Shown here one piece after another: positions 9,923-18,436 of a stretch of 64,000 nt of DNA. Within the stretch, counting starts at the first letter, position 1, and each line of letters opens with the position of its first letter. The notes beneath the pieces were generated by a model. The model did no database searches. It saw nothing but the letters and a program-made list of their open reading frames with translations, and had not been told where the DNA came from. Position numbers and translations under genes: made by a program. This DNA comes from Myxococcota bacterium (GTDB lineage Bacteria; Myxococcota_A; UBA796; UBA9615; JAKLKC01): positions 16,490-80,489 of the forward strand of contig JAKLKC010000030.1 in the NCBI GenBank assembly GCA_023150875.1. Direction: 5' to 3'.

Positions 9923-11113
9923 CTACTCCCGGAACGCCACCCTCCCCAGCGACGCCTCCACCTCGGCCCGCCACCGCCTCCACGTCGCGGCGGGCAGCGG
10001 CCCGAGCACGAGGCCCACCGTGCGGCCGGCGGCGGTGAAGGCGACGGCGGCGACGTGGTCCTCCCTCCCCGGAGGGCCGACCTCGGCCTCGGCGGCGAAC
10101 GCGGCCCCCCGAGCCCCCGCGGGCGTCCCCCGGAGGGCCCTCGCCCCCCCCTCCACCCCGCCCGGAGCAGCTCGGTCCAGGGCCGCCACCGCCGCCACCG
10201 CCGGCGGCATGGCGCCGAGCTCCACCACCCGCACCTCCAGGCGGTGGGGCCCCGCGACCCGGGCCACCCCGGTGGCGGTGCGCGTCCAGCCCCGGGAGGG
10301 GAGGTCCCGGAAGACCAGCTCCCCTCCCCCGGGGAGCCCGACGACGACGTCCCCGGGGGGGGCCGGCGCCCCTTTCCCCTTCCCCCGGGGCCCGCCCGCC
10401 TCGCCGCGGCCCGACGCGGTCGTGCCGGAGGGCGCCTCCTCCCGCGGGGGCCCGAAGGGGTCGAAGGGGGCGTCGGCGGGGCGGCGGTCCCCCGGCCCGG
10501 CCGATCCCCTACCCGCGGCCGGCCCGGGGCCCGCCGCCGTCGGCTCCTCCCCCACGGCGCCGCCGGGCTCGAACCGGGCGCGCCGCAGCAGCTCGACGAG
10601 GCCGGCGTTGGCCCGCCACGACTCCTTCCACGGGAACGTCGCCTGGACGAGGGCGAGCCGCTGCCGGGGCAGGTCGGCCACCACCGCCAGGGCGGGGGGG
10701 CGCCCCACCGCCCGGCCCCCGACGGTCTGGGCCAGCCAGATCCCCAGCACCCCCATGCGCGCGGCCCAGTCCAGGGGGCCCAGGTCGGGGCGGTGGGCCT
10801 CCCTCTCCCCCAGCCGTGCGGCCAGCAGCGCCTCCACCGCCGCCCCGGGCCCGCCGGCGGCGGGGTCCAGCGCCTCCAGGTCGTACCGGACCTCGCACTC
10901 GGGTCCGCCGCGGAAGACCAGGGAGGCTCCGCCGGCGGTGAACCCGCCGTGCTCCGTCCCGCCGCCACCGTCCACCACCAGCGCCGCCCCGTTGGGGAAG
11001 ACCGCCCGCAGGCCACCCTCGGACGCGGGCGCCGCCGCCCCCCACCCGAGGGTGGCGATCAGGACCGCCATCGCCGGCCTCCACCGCCCCCGCGCCGGGC
11101 GGGTGGTGGGCAT
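9923..11113 (-). CDS. Exported protein of unknown function
   Basis: The predicted 396-residue protein begins [18 protein letters not shown] and has a signal peptide ending near AAAPASEGG; a second ATG 14 codons later would also work. The first half is a mixed alpha/beta region (for example [18 protein letters not shown] and [12 protein letters not shown]). A disordered Pro/Gly linker at about 195-265 separates it from a second half with [23 protein letters not shown] and a C-terminal part ending LGRVAFRE. The two halves might be related beta-rich domains, but I recognise no family. It lies upstream of htrA on the same strand with a 137-base gap, so co-transcription is possible. Confidence 0.6.
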   Translation of the reverse strand: MPTTRPARGRWRPAMAVLIATLGWGAAAPASEGGLRAVFPNGAALVVDGGGGTEHGGFTAGGASLVFRGGPECEVRYDLEALDPAAGGPGAAVEALLAARLGEREAHRPDLGPLDWAARMGVLGIWLAQTVGGRAVGRPPALAVVADLPRQRLALVQATFPWKESWRANAGLVELLRRARFEPGGAVGEEPTAAGPGPAAGRGSAGPGDRRPADAPFDPFGPPREEAPSGTTASGRGEAGGPRGKGKGAPAPPGDVVVGLPGGGELVFRDLPSRGWTRTATGVARVAGPHRLEVRVVELGAMPPAVAAVAALDRAAPGGVEGGARALRGTPAGARGAAFAAEAEVGPPGREDHVAAVAFTAAGRTVGLVLGPLPAATWRRWRAEVEASLGRVAFRE

Positions 11114-11744
11114 CACCCCCGGACGCACCCCTCGCTCCGGTCCCGCGGCCCGCCGCCTCCCAGGATCCCCATGGCGGAGTCGAGCTTCAATCGAGGGTCC
11201 TCCCCTGCCCGCGACGGGGCGCCCCCCGGCGTCCCGCGTGCCAAGCGATGTTACAGCACTGACTCGCGACGTTACACGACTCGGCGCCCCGGCGGGCGTT
11301 CCTCCCCTCCTCACCCTCGACGCGGCGCGCCGCCGATCCCGCCCGCCGCCTCGCCCAGGGGATTTGACTTGGCTCCGGAGGCTTGTGCAGGATGCCTCCG
11401 TTCGCGGGACGCCGGTGATGGCCCCGCGTTCCCGCGCGTTCGCGTCGGGCTCCTGGCCGGGCTCTTGCACGGTTCGCCCCAGGCACCCGGCCCCCTCCGG
11501 GCCGCGGTCGGAAGTTCCCCGGGACCGAGGAGTGCTCGGATGCCGGGGAGTCCGGGCGCGGGGTTCCGGAGGATCGACGGAGGTTTGAGTCGTTCGGGGG
11601 TGTGATTCCCCCAACATTCGAAAGCTGCTAAGGTGGCCGACCTGCGAGGGCCCTTTCGGGCCTCGGAGCTGGCCAGACCCATCCCTCAGACCGGCCGCGC
11701 GCGACCCGGACGACCGGCGCCCAGGCCACACGGAGACGACCGAG
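11114..11744. other. 630-base divergent intergenic region
   Basis: This gap separates the starts of the exported-protein gene (left, minus strand) and the ExbB gene (right, plus strand) and is less GC-rich than its surroundings, as expected for promoters. It contains a pair of GTTACA repeats (described separately), a TTGACT hexamer at 11364 without a convincing -10 partner, and GGGGGTGTGATTCCCCC (from about 11597), a 5-base stem. I see no gene in it. Confidence 0.5.
11245..11276. promoter_or_regulatory. Paired GCGAyGTTACA repeats, 21 bp apart
   Basis: GCGATGTTACA (11245-11255) and GCGACGTTACA (11266-11276) differ at one base and are exactly 21 bases apart, two helical turns, so a protein could bind both on one DNA face. 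They lie 130 bases upstream of the exported-protein gene and 470 bases upstream of the ExbB gene. No regulator can be assigned. Confidence 0.35.
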
Positions 11745-12434
11745 ATGTTCGAGTCCCTGGTGCACGCTTTCAAGGCCGGCGGTTGGGGCATGTGGCCGAT
11801 CGCCGCGACCGCGGTGACGATCGTCGCCGTCACCGTCGACCGCATCATCTACCTGTTCTTCACCATCTCGAACCAGAAGGAGTCGGTGCTGCGGGAGCTG
11901 TACAAGTACATCCTCCGCGGCGACCTCGGCGGCGCCCTCCGGTTCCTGGACTCCCAGAAGGCCGGCCCCATCGTGAAGGTCATCAAGGCCGGGCTGCTGA
12001 AGGTCCACCGCAGCGACTTCGAGGTCCAGGCGGCCCTGGACCAGGCCTCCCTCCAGGAGATGCCGAAGATCGAGGCGCGCACCGGCTACCTCGCCGTGCT
12101 CTCCAACGCCGCGGTGCTCTTCGGCCTCCTCGGCACCATCTCGGGTCTGATCACCTGCTTCGGCGCCGTGGCGAACGTCGACCCCTCCCAGAAGGCGACC
12201 ATCCTCGCCGCCGGTATCGCCGAGGCGATGAACTGCACGGCGTTCGGGCTGGGCACCTCCATCCCCGCCCTCCTCCTCTTCGCCTGGCTCCAGGCCCGCA
12301 GCCAGCACCTCATCGACGACATCAACGAGTCCGTGGTGACGGTGATGAACCTGGTGGTGGGCAACCGCGACCAGTTCGACCTGACGGTCCTGCAGAACGC
12401 CGAGGGCGAGCGCGCCGCCGGCGGCCGTCGCTGA
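11745..12434 (+). CDS. ExbB/TolQ/MotA-family proton channel protein
   Basis: The 229-residue protein is the larger stator subunit of a motor that uses the proton gradient to do work across the envelope. It shows the family pattern: a first membrane helix (GMWPIAATAVTIVAVTVDRIIYLFF), a cytoplasmic helical domain, and two further helices at about 125-150 and 165-185 with LFGLLGTISGLITCFGAV and GTSIPALLLFAWL, including the conserved Gly-Thr pair. It is the first gene of a three-gene operon with two ExbD-type genes, an arrangement also found in the gliding-motor AglRQS of myxobacteria. Substrate or partner cannot be told. The start has GGAG 9 bases upstream. Confidence 0.9.
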   Translation: MFESLVHAFKAGGWGMWPIAATAVTIVAVTVDRIIYLFFTISNQKESVLRELYKYILRGDLGGALRFLDSQKAGPIVKVIKAGLLKVHRSDFEVQAALDQASLQEMPKIEARTGYLAVLSNAAVLFGLLGTISGLITCFGAVANVDPSQKATILAAGIAEAMNCTAFGLGTSIPALLLFAWLQARSQHLIDDINESVVTVMNLVVGNRDQFDLTVLQNAEGERAAGGRR

Positions 12435-12469
12435 ACCGCCCATCCCCCCACCACGCCGAGAGGTGAAAC

Positions 12470-13021
12470 ATGGGCGTCTCACTGCCCGGAGGAGGAGGAA
12501 AGGGCGGCCGCAAGGGCCTGAACGTGAACGTCAACCTCGTTCCGTTCATCGACCTGCTGTCCGCGCTGATCTCCTTCCTCATCATGACGGCGGTCTGGAA
12601 CCAGACGAACCTGATCGAGGTGGAACAGGGCGTCAACCCGAACCCGCCCGAGTCCGACAAGCCGCCGGATCCCGACGACAAGCCGCCCATCGGCATCGAG
12701 ATCCAGAAGGACGGCATCCTGATCGGCCGCACCCTGCCCGAGCGGGTCCAGATCCCGCTGGTGGCCAAGGGGGCGACCAGCGCCGCGACCGGCAACCCCG
12801 CCCTCGACGAGAAGTTCTGCACCGAGGCCCTGCAGGGTCAGTGCTACGACTACCCCAAGCTCGAAGAGCTGATCGTCGAGAAGCGCAAGGAGAAGCCGGA
12901 CGAGGAGATGATCATCATCATGACGGATGACGGTGTGTGGTACCAGGAGATGATCCGGACCATGGACCTCACCCGGAAGCTCGGCTACCCCAAGACCCTG
13001 CTGTCGGGCACGCCCGAGTAG
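12470..13021 (+). CDS. ExbD/TolR-family protein with enlarged periplasmic part (first copy)
   Basis: The 183-residue protein has one membrane helix near the N-terminus containing LVPFIDLLSALISFLIMTAVW, whose Asp matches the proton-carrying residue of ExbD. The periplasmic domain is unusual: a Pro/Asp-rich linker (NPPESDKPPDPDDKPP) and an insert with two Cys residues (FCTEALQGQC) precede the normal strand EEMIIIMTDDGVWYQEMIRTMD. The Cys pair could form a disulfide. It lies 35 bases after the ExbB gene behind a GAGAGGTG site and is followed after 18 bases by a second ExbD gene. Confidence 0.88.
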   Translation: MGVSLPGGGGKGGRKGLNVNVNLVPFIDLLSALISFLIMTAVWNQTNLIEVEQGVNPNPPESDKPPDPDDKPPIGIEIQKDGILIGRTLPERVQIPLVAKGATSAATGNPALDEKFCTEALQGQCYDYPKLEELIVEKRKEKPDEEMIIIMTDDGVWYQEMIRTMDLTRKLGYPKTLLSGTPE

Positions 13022-13039
13022 CTCGTTCGAGGTGACTCC

Positions 13040-13618
13040 ATGCCCATCGAAAAGCCCGGAAGACGCAAGGCGCTCACCCCGATCGGCAAGCTCCGCAGCG
13101 GCAGTTTCGGCGGCGGCCACAAGAGCGGCTTCGTCGATCTGAACCTGACCCCGATGGTGGACATGTTCACCATCCTGGTGGTGTTCCTGCTCATCAACTT
13201 CTCCTCCACCGGCGAGATCCTCTTCATGGCCAAGGACATGAAGCTCCCGGAGGCGGAGCAGGTGGACGAGATGAACATCGGCCCGGTGATCACCATCACC
13301 CCGGAGCACATCCTGCTGGTGGGCAAGCCCGTCGCCGAGACGGCCCCCCTGCTGGAGATCGGCAACCAGGAGATCCCGGTCCTCAAGGAGAAGCTCGAGA
13401 AGCTGGTGGAGCAGCACAACCGGCTGTCGCGCAAGACCCCCAAGCCGGGGGAGCCCTTCGAGGGCAAGCTGATCATCCAGGCCGACGTCAAGCAGGACTT
13501 CCGCGTCCTGAAGAAGGTGATCTACACCGCCAACGCCGCGGGGTGGTTCCACCTGAACTTCGCGGTGACCGGCATCGGCGAGGCCGCCGAGGGTGGGGGC
13601 GGCGAGGCCGCCCACTGA
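13040..13618 (+). CDS. ExbD/TolR-family protein (second copy)
   Basis: The 192-residue protein has the ExbD layout: a basic cytoplasmic start, a membrane helix DLNLTPMVDMFTILVVFLL with the proton-carrying Asp, and a periplasmic domain ending in KLIIQADVKQDFRVLKKVIYTANAAGW, which resembles the peptidoglycan-binding TolR/ExbD fold. It differs clearly from the first copy, so the two are more likely to form a heteromeric stator than a recent duplication. A GAGGTGAC site precedes the ATG. The motor's partner protein (TonB-, TolA- or gliding-type) is not encoded nearby. Confidence 0.9.
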   Translation: MPIEKPGRRKALTPIGKLRSGSFGGGHKSGFVDLNLTPMVDMFTILVVFLLINFSSTGEILFMAKDMKLPEAEQVDEMNIGPVITITPEHILLVGKPVAETAPLLEIGNQEIPVLKEKLEKLVEQHNRLSRKTPKPGEPFEGKLIIQADVKQDFRVLKKVIYTANAAGWFHLNFAVTGIGEAAEGGGGEAAH

Positions 13619-13776
13619 TCCGACCCCCTCCGCGCCCCCCCGCCGGACCGCCCGCCGTCCCCCTCCCTCCCCACCGCCCGCCCCCTCCCGGACGCCCCGA
13701 TCGACCGGTGGACGACCCCGGTGCCCGTTTCGGGGCACCGCCCGGTGGTATCCTCGGGCCGCGTCGGACGCTCCCC

Positions 13777-15678
13777 ATGCCCCTCCCCCCCGCGCCCGGG
13801 TCCCCCGGCCCCTTGCCCCGCGCGGCCGCCGCCGGCCTCGCCCTGGGGGCGTGCGGCTTCGCCGTCGAGGGCCTGCTGGCGGCCCGCCCCTTCCTGGCCC
13901 CGCTCCCCCGCGTCGAGGGGGTCGAGGCGTTCCTGGCCGCCATGGCGGCGGCGTGGCTGGCGCTGGGCCTCCTCGGGGGCGCCGCCGCCGGTGCGGCGCT
14001 GGGGCCCATCCGACGCCGCCCGCACCACGCGCCCCTGCCGGTGGCGGGGGGGATCGCCACGGCGATCGCGGCGCTGGGCCGCTTCCAGTTCCACCACGGC
14101 ATGGTCCTGGTGGCCGCTTCGGCCCTCGCCTTCGGCGCGGCGTGGCTCCTGGCCGGGCGGCCGAAGCTCCTGGCGGCGGGCGCCTTCGGGGCGACGGCCG
14201 CGGTCTGGTTCGCCCTGGTCCTCTCCCCTCCCTCGGCCGCGGCGGAGGCGGTGACCCCGGCCCCCGCCCTCGCTGGCCCCCCTCCCTCCGCCGGCCCCGA
14301 CCTGGTCGTCGTGGTGCTGGACACGGTGCGGGTGGACCACAGCTCCGCATACGGCTACCGCCGGGAGACCACGCCCGTCCTCGCCGGCCTCGCCCGGGAG
14401 GGGGCCCTCTTCACCCGGGCCTTCTCCTCGGGGTGCTGGAGCGTGCCCGCCCACGCCTCGCTGTTCACCGGCCTCTCCCCCTCGGCCCACGGCGCCACCT
14501 GGGAGTCGCCCCACCTGCGGGAGGGGCTGCCCACCCTGGCGGGCGCCCTCGCCCGGGCGGGCTGGCGGACGGCGCTGTTCACGGGGAACCCGTGGCTCTC
14601 CCCCGACAACGGCCTCGCCCGGGGATTCCAGCACTACCGGCCCAGCGTCCCCGTCCACCCCGTCGCCCGCGCCTTCCTGCTGAGGGAGCTGGCGGAGGCG
14701 GGGGACCGGGACAAGGGGGGAGCTCAGACCGTCCGCGCCTTCGGGGACTTCCTGGAGGCGCGGGACCCGGAGCGGCCGTACCTGGCGGTGTTCAACGTGT
14801 TCGAGCCCCACGGGCCCTACGACGAGGTGCCCGCCGACTGCGGGGATCGGTTCCTGGACGCCGGCGACCGGCGCCGGGCCCGCCGGGCCTCCCGGGAGGC
14901 GGAGATCGCCGAGTTCGAGGGCACGGCCATGGCGGAGCGGGACGTGGGCCTGGCCCGGGACCTCTACGACGGCGCGATCTCCTGCGGGGACCGGGTCCTG
15001 GGCGAGCTGCTGGACGTGCTCGCCCGCTCGGGGAGGCCGGACCGGACCGCCGTGGTGGTGCTCTCGGACCACGGCGAGGCGTTCGGCGAGCACGGCGCGA
15101 TGGGGCACGCCTACGGCCTGTGGCGCGAGATCGTGCAGGTCCCCCTGGTGGTTCGCTACCCCGGGGTCGTGCCCCCGGGGCTCCGGGTGGAGGCGCCGGC
15201 CCGGATGGTGGACCTGGCGCCGACCCTGCTCCGCTGGGCCGGGGTCCCCGAGGCGGCGTGGCCCGCGATGGAGGGGAGGCCCCTCCAGCCGATCCTGGAG
15301 GGCGGGGAGGCGGAGCCCCGGGTCCCGCTCCTGGAGCAGTACGTCCCCACGTGGGTGCGGGCGGCGCGACGGGTGCGGCATCCCACCCGGCGGTGGCCCG
15401 AGCTGGAGGTCCGGCGGCGGGCGGTCGTCGTGGGGGACCGGCGGTACGAGCGGCGCTCCGACGGCTCGGAGTCCCTCTACGACTGGAGCGCCGATCCCGG
15501 AGAGCGGGTGGACCTCTCGGTGGCGGGGCCGGTCCCCGCGGAGGCGCGCCGGGCCCTGGACGCCGCCACGGCGGGCAGGACCGCCCCGTTCGCGGCCCCT
15601 CCCCCGGCGGCCCCGGCGCCCACGGGCCTGGACCCGGTCACGGAGGCGAGGCTGCGGAGCCTCGGCTACCTGCGCTAG
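13777..15678 (+). CDS. Membrane-anchored sulfatase-like (alkaline phosphatase superfamily) protein
   Basis: The 633-residue protein begins with about four membrane helices (residues 10-150) and continues with a periplasmic sulfatase-fold domain. Metal-site motifs are visible: VVVVLDTVRVDHSSAYGY at the start of the domain and VVVLSDHGEAFGEHGAMGH near the end. The nucleophile segment reads CWSVPAHASLFTG, so the usual C/S-x-P-S-R signature has become S-V-P-A-H. That form would need a Ser-type maturation, or the enzyme may be a phosphohydrolase or phosphoglycerol-type transferase. The C-terminus LDPVTEARLRSLGYLR is common in membrane sulfatases of this group. It may modify a surface polymer together with the neighbouring membrane glycosyltransferase-like genes. 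Confidence 0.85.
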   Translation: MPLPPAPGSPGPLPRAAAAGLALGACGFAVEGLLAARPFLAPLPRVEGVEAFLAAMAAAWLALGLLGGAAAGAALGPIRRRPHHAPLPVAGGIATAIAALGRFQFHHGMVLVAASALAFGAAWLLAGRPKLLAAGAFGATAAVWFALVLSPPSAAAEAVTPAPALAGPPPSAGPDLVVVVLDTVRVDHSSAYGYRRETTPVLAGLAREGALFTRAFSSGCWSVPAHASLFTGLSPSAHGATWESPHLREGLPTLAGALARAGWRTALFTGNPWLSPDNGLARGFQHYRPSVPVHPVARAFLLRELAEAGDRDKGGAQTVRAFGDFLEARDPERPYLAVFNVFEPHGPYDEVPADCGDRFLDAGDRRRARRASREAEIAEFEGTAMAERDVGLARDLYDGAISCGDRVLGELLDVLARSGRPDRTAVVVLSDHGEAFGEHGAMGHAYGLWREIVQVPLVVRYPGVVPPGLRVEAPARMVDLAPTLLRWAGVPEAAWPAMEGRPLQPILEGGEAEPRVPLLEQYVPTWVRAARRVRHPTRRWPELEVRRRAVVVGDRRYERRSDGSESLYDWSADPGERVDLSVAGPVPAEARRALDAATAGRTAPFAAPPPAAPAPTGLDPVTEARLRSLGYLR

Positions 15679-15682
15679 ACCG

Positions 15683-15775
15683 CCTCAGGCTATGAGCTGG
15701 AGGGGAACGGCCTCGGAGCGGATCCGTACCGCGTTCCCTCGTGCCCGCAAGGAATGTTCGGTGGATTGCCTGAGG
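15683..15775. repeat. Nested inverted repeat between convergent genes
   Basis: The outer arms CCTCAGGC (15683-15690) and GCCTGAGG (15768-15775) are perfect. The inner arms GAGGGGAAC (15700-15708) and GTTCCCTC (15733-15740) pair with one bulge. Together they could fold into a 93-base hairpin filling most of the 110-base gap between two convergent genes. A bidirectional terminator, structured RNA or decayed mobile element are all possible. Confidence 0.5.
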
Positions 15776-15788
15776 AGGGTTGGCCCGA

Positions 15789-17669
15789 TCAGAACCTGGC
15801 GCGGTGGTACCACGCCACGTCCCGAAGCTGCGAGGCCGGCCATCCCGGGCGGGCGGGGCCCCGGGCGATCTCCCGGATCCGCAGGAGGCTCTCCCGGTGG
15901 GCGGTGGCCCAGTCGCCGCCGCGGCACGCGGCCTCGCCGGCGGCCCGGAAGGCAGCCCCGACCTCCCGCAGCGACGGCCGCGCGTCCAGGGCCCGGGCCG
16001 CCGCGAACGCCTCCTCGCAGTCCGCCCACGGCGGCGGATGGAGGGCGAGCACCTCCCGGACCGCCGCCTCCAGCGGCGCGGCGAGGTCCGGCCGGTCCAG
16101 GACCCGGGAGGCCGCGTCCAGGAGGTCGGGATCGGGGCGGGGGAGGATCCCCAGGCCCGGCACGGTGAGGGCCTGGGCCAGGGCGAGGGCGGAGTCGCTC
16201 CTGCCCATGGGGGCCCCCGCCAGGGCGACGTCGACGCCCCGCCACGCGAGGTACGAGGGTGAGGCCCCCTTCTCGTGCCCCGGGCGCCCCCGGGCCTCGA
16301 GCGTCCCCCTCGCCACCACCGGATCGGTGAGCCCGAGGTCGTCCACCACCACCACCCCCGGCCCAGCGGCGTGGCCGAAGATCCCGATGTTGGAGGCCGA
16401 CACCGCCAGCCGCCGGTCCCCGGGGAGCGCGGCGGCCAGCCTCGCCATCGTCCGCCCCACCTCCGCCCAGGGGTGGAGGGTGGGGACGCGCTCCGGTCCC
16501 GCGTAGGCGAGGCGCTCGTCCACGATCCCCGCCACCGACAGGGTGGGGTCCCCCGCCTCCGCGCCGGGGGAGCGGACCTGGATCAGGGCGACGCCGGCGG
16601 CGACCAGGGAGGCGGCGGCCAGGGCCTGGCGGCCGGGGGTGGCGGCGCGGGCGGCGAGGCCCCCGGCTCCGACGCAGACGTCGGCGAGGGCGGCGAGGAG
16701 CACCCAGGAGGGGAGCAGCATGCGGCCGTGCATGAAGTCCCCCCCGACCCGCGCCACCCAGGCGGTGTAGAGCGCGAGGGCGATCCCCAGCGCCGCGCCG
16801 GGGCCGATCTCCCCCCGGGGACCCCGGACGGCGCGGACGAGGAGCCCGAGGACCGCCAGCGCCGCCACCGGGCCCACGGGGTAGGTGGACCCGAAGTCGG
16901 CGAGGTAGCGGCCCCCCTGGTCCCACCACGCCGCCAGCCCCGACTTGGCGTAGAAGCCGTTGGGGAAGGGGGCGCCGTACACCGCCGCCAGGGTGCCCAC
17001 CAGGGCCGCCACCGCGGCCGCGGGGGGCAGCGCGGCGCGGGCCAGGGCCCGGGGGAGGCGGTCCCGTCCGGCGTGGACCCGGGACGCCGCGCCCAGCAGC
17101 ACACACGGGGTCGCCACCAGGGCCAGCTCCAGGCGGGTGGTCGCCAGGAGCGCCGCCCAGGCCGGCAATCGCCACCCCGAGGGATCGTGGCGGACGGCCT
17201 GCACCGTCCCCGCGAGGGCGAGGAGGACCAGCGACGTCTCCAGGCCGCTGGTCATGAAGCAGGCGACGGCGTAGTTCGACGCCACCAGCAGCGCGGCCAG
17301 GGGCAAGGCCGGCGCGCCCCGGGAGGGGAAGAGACCCAGCAGGGCCGCCACCGAGGCGAGGGACAGGACCAGGCCGAGGACCAGGGACGCCTCGGGGGCG
17401 GGCGCCAGGAGCCGGGTGGCGCTCAAGGCCAGGAGCCAGGGCACGCTGGTGCACCCCAACACCCACTCCCCGGCGTTGAAGACCGGGCCCAGGCCGTGGA
17501 CGATCCAGTGGTCCACGTACCGGAAGTAGATGAACGCGTCCTCGGTGACCCAGGCCAGGGACACCCCGTGGACCGCCGCCAGCCCGAGGAGGGCGAGGGT
17601 GGGGAGGGGGGGGACGCCCCGGGGAGCGGCGCCCGGACCTGGTTGTGGTGCGCCCGCGGGGGCCCCCAT
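15789..17669 (-). CDS. Multi-pass membrane glycosyltransferase-like protein (GT-C type)
   Basis: The 626-residue protein has roughly ten membrane helices over residues 20-360 and a soluble C-terminal domain. An acidic motif in the first outer loop (VTEDAFIYFRYVDHW) resembles the catalytic Asp/Glu loop of lipid-linked GT-C enzymes. A later loop contains RVGGDFMHGRMLLPS, a motif seen in actinobacterial arabinofuranosyltransferase-like proteins. The enzyme would move a sugar from a polyprenyl carrier onto a polymer on the outer face of the inner membrane. It converges on the sulfatase-like gene and is divergent from the broken antiporter. The exact acceptor is unknown. Confidence 0.75.
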   Translation of the reverse strand: MGAPAGAPQPGPGAAPRGVPPLPTLALLGLAAVHGVSLAWVTEDAFIYFRYVDHWIVHGLGPVFNAGEWVLGCTSVPWLLALSATRLLAPAPEASLVLGLVLSLASVAALLGLFPSRGAPALPLAALLVASNYAVACFMTSGLETSLVLLALAGTVQAVRHDPSGWRLPAWAALLATTRLELALVATPCVLLGAASRVHAGRDRLPRALARAALPPAAAVAALVGTLAAVYGAPFPNGFYAKSGLAAWWDQGGRYLADFGSTYPVGPVAALAVLGLLVRAVRGPRGEIGPGAALGIALALYTAWVARVGGDFMHGRMLLPSWVLLAALADVCVGAGGLAARAATPGRQALAAASLVAAGVALIQVRSPGAEAGDPTLSVAGIVDERLAYAGPERVPTLHPWAEVGRTMARLAAALPGDRRLAVSASNIGIFGHAAGPGVVVVDDLGLTDPVVARGTLEARGRPGHEKGASPSYLAWRGVDVALAGAPMGRSDSALALAQALTVPGLGILPRPDPDLLDAASRVLDRPDLAAPLEAAVREVLALHPPPWADCEEAFAAARALDARPSLREVGAAFRAAGEAACRGGDWATAHRESLLRIREIARGPARPGWPASQLRDVAWYHRARF

Positions 17670-17710
17670 GCTAGGGTCGCGCTCCGTTGGCGATAGGATC
17701 GAGCCGCCCC

Positions 17711-18418
17711 GTGTTCCTCATCGACAAGTTCCTGCTGATCGCCGGCATCTTGATGATCCTCGGGATCCTCTCGAGCAAGTTCTCCGCGCGGGCGGGCTTG
17801 CCCGTACTGGTGCTGTTCCTCGGGCTCGGGATGCTCGCCGGCTCCGACGGGATCGGCAAGAGCGCGTTCGAGGGCTAGAGGCTGGCGCATGCCATCGGGA
17901 CCGTCTCCCTCGCCTTCATCCTCTTCGATGGCGGGCTGCGCACCCCGCTCGACAACCTGAAGGTCGCCTGGAAGCCCTCCGCGGTCCTCGCCACGCTGGG
18001 CGTCCTCATCACTTCCGCCGTCACCGGCGTCGTGGCGATGATCGCTCGGGACGAGGCCCTCCTTCCCCCACGCGGCTCGACGGAGGTCCGGAGCGGCGAC
18101 CACCTGTTCATCGTGGTCGACCACGAGTCGAGGCGGCCCGTCGATGCCGTCTTCGCGCGCCGCCGCGGAGAGGAGCGGACGTTCCTCAGGGCGGAGTTCC
18201 CGCTGCGTGGCTCGGCGACCATCGGGGACGTCGCGGAGACGTATGGGATCCGCATCGGCGACTCCCCCGAGACCACGCTGGAGCAGTTCGTCCGGCGCCG
18301 CGCATCCGACGTCGCCGTGAACACGACCGTCGCGACCGATGGAGTGCGGCTGCGCGTTCGAGAGCTGAGCGAAGGACGGATACTCTCCATCGGGCTGGCC
18401 CATACGGAGGAAGTGTAG
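17711..18418 (+). pseudogene. K+/H+ antiporter (NhaP2/CvrA-like) remnant: nonsense codon plus large internal deletion
   Basis: The reading frame from GTG 17711 (or TTG 17687) gives FLIDKFLLIAGILMILGI and GLPVLVLFLGLGMLAGSDG, the start of a CPA1-type antiporter. It hits a TAG at 17876 and then continues in the same frame with RLAHAIGTVSLAFILFDGG and LGVLITSAVTGVVA. At about 18040 the text jumps straight to the C-terminal RCK-like domain (ARDEALLPPRGSTEVRSGD) and ends in a normal stop at 18418. Intact relatives have about 500 or more residues; only about 235 codons remain, so roughly ten of the membrane helices are missing. Relatives usually have a Tyr where the TAG lies. The codon use is less GC-extreme than that of the flanks, suggesting acquisition and decay. 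Confidence 0.85.
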
Positions 18419-18436
18419 GAGGGACGTCCCCGCCCG

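Noticed and set aside
11364..11393. TTGACT hexamer as the -35 box of the ExbB operon promoter
   Set aside because: No acceptable -10 hexamer lies 16-19 bases downstream, and it is 350 bases from the start codon.
17876..17878. TAG inside the antiporter frame as a recoded codon (read-through, pyrrolysine or similar)
   Set aside because: The same gene also carries a large deletion, no other gene in the window has an internal TAG, and several genes here end normally in TAG. A nonsense mutation in a dead gene is simpler.
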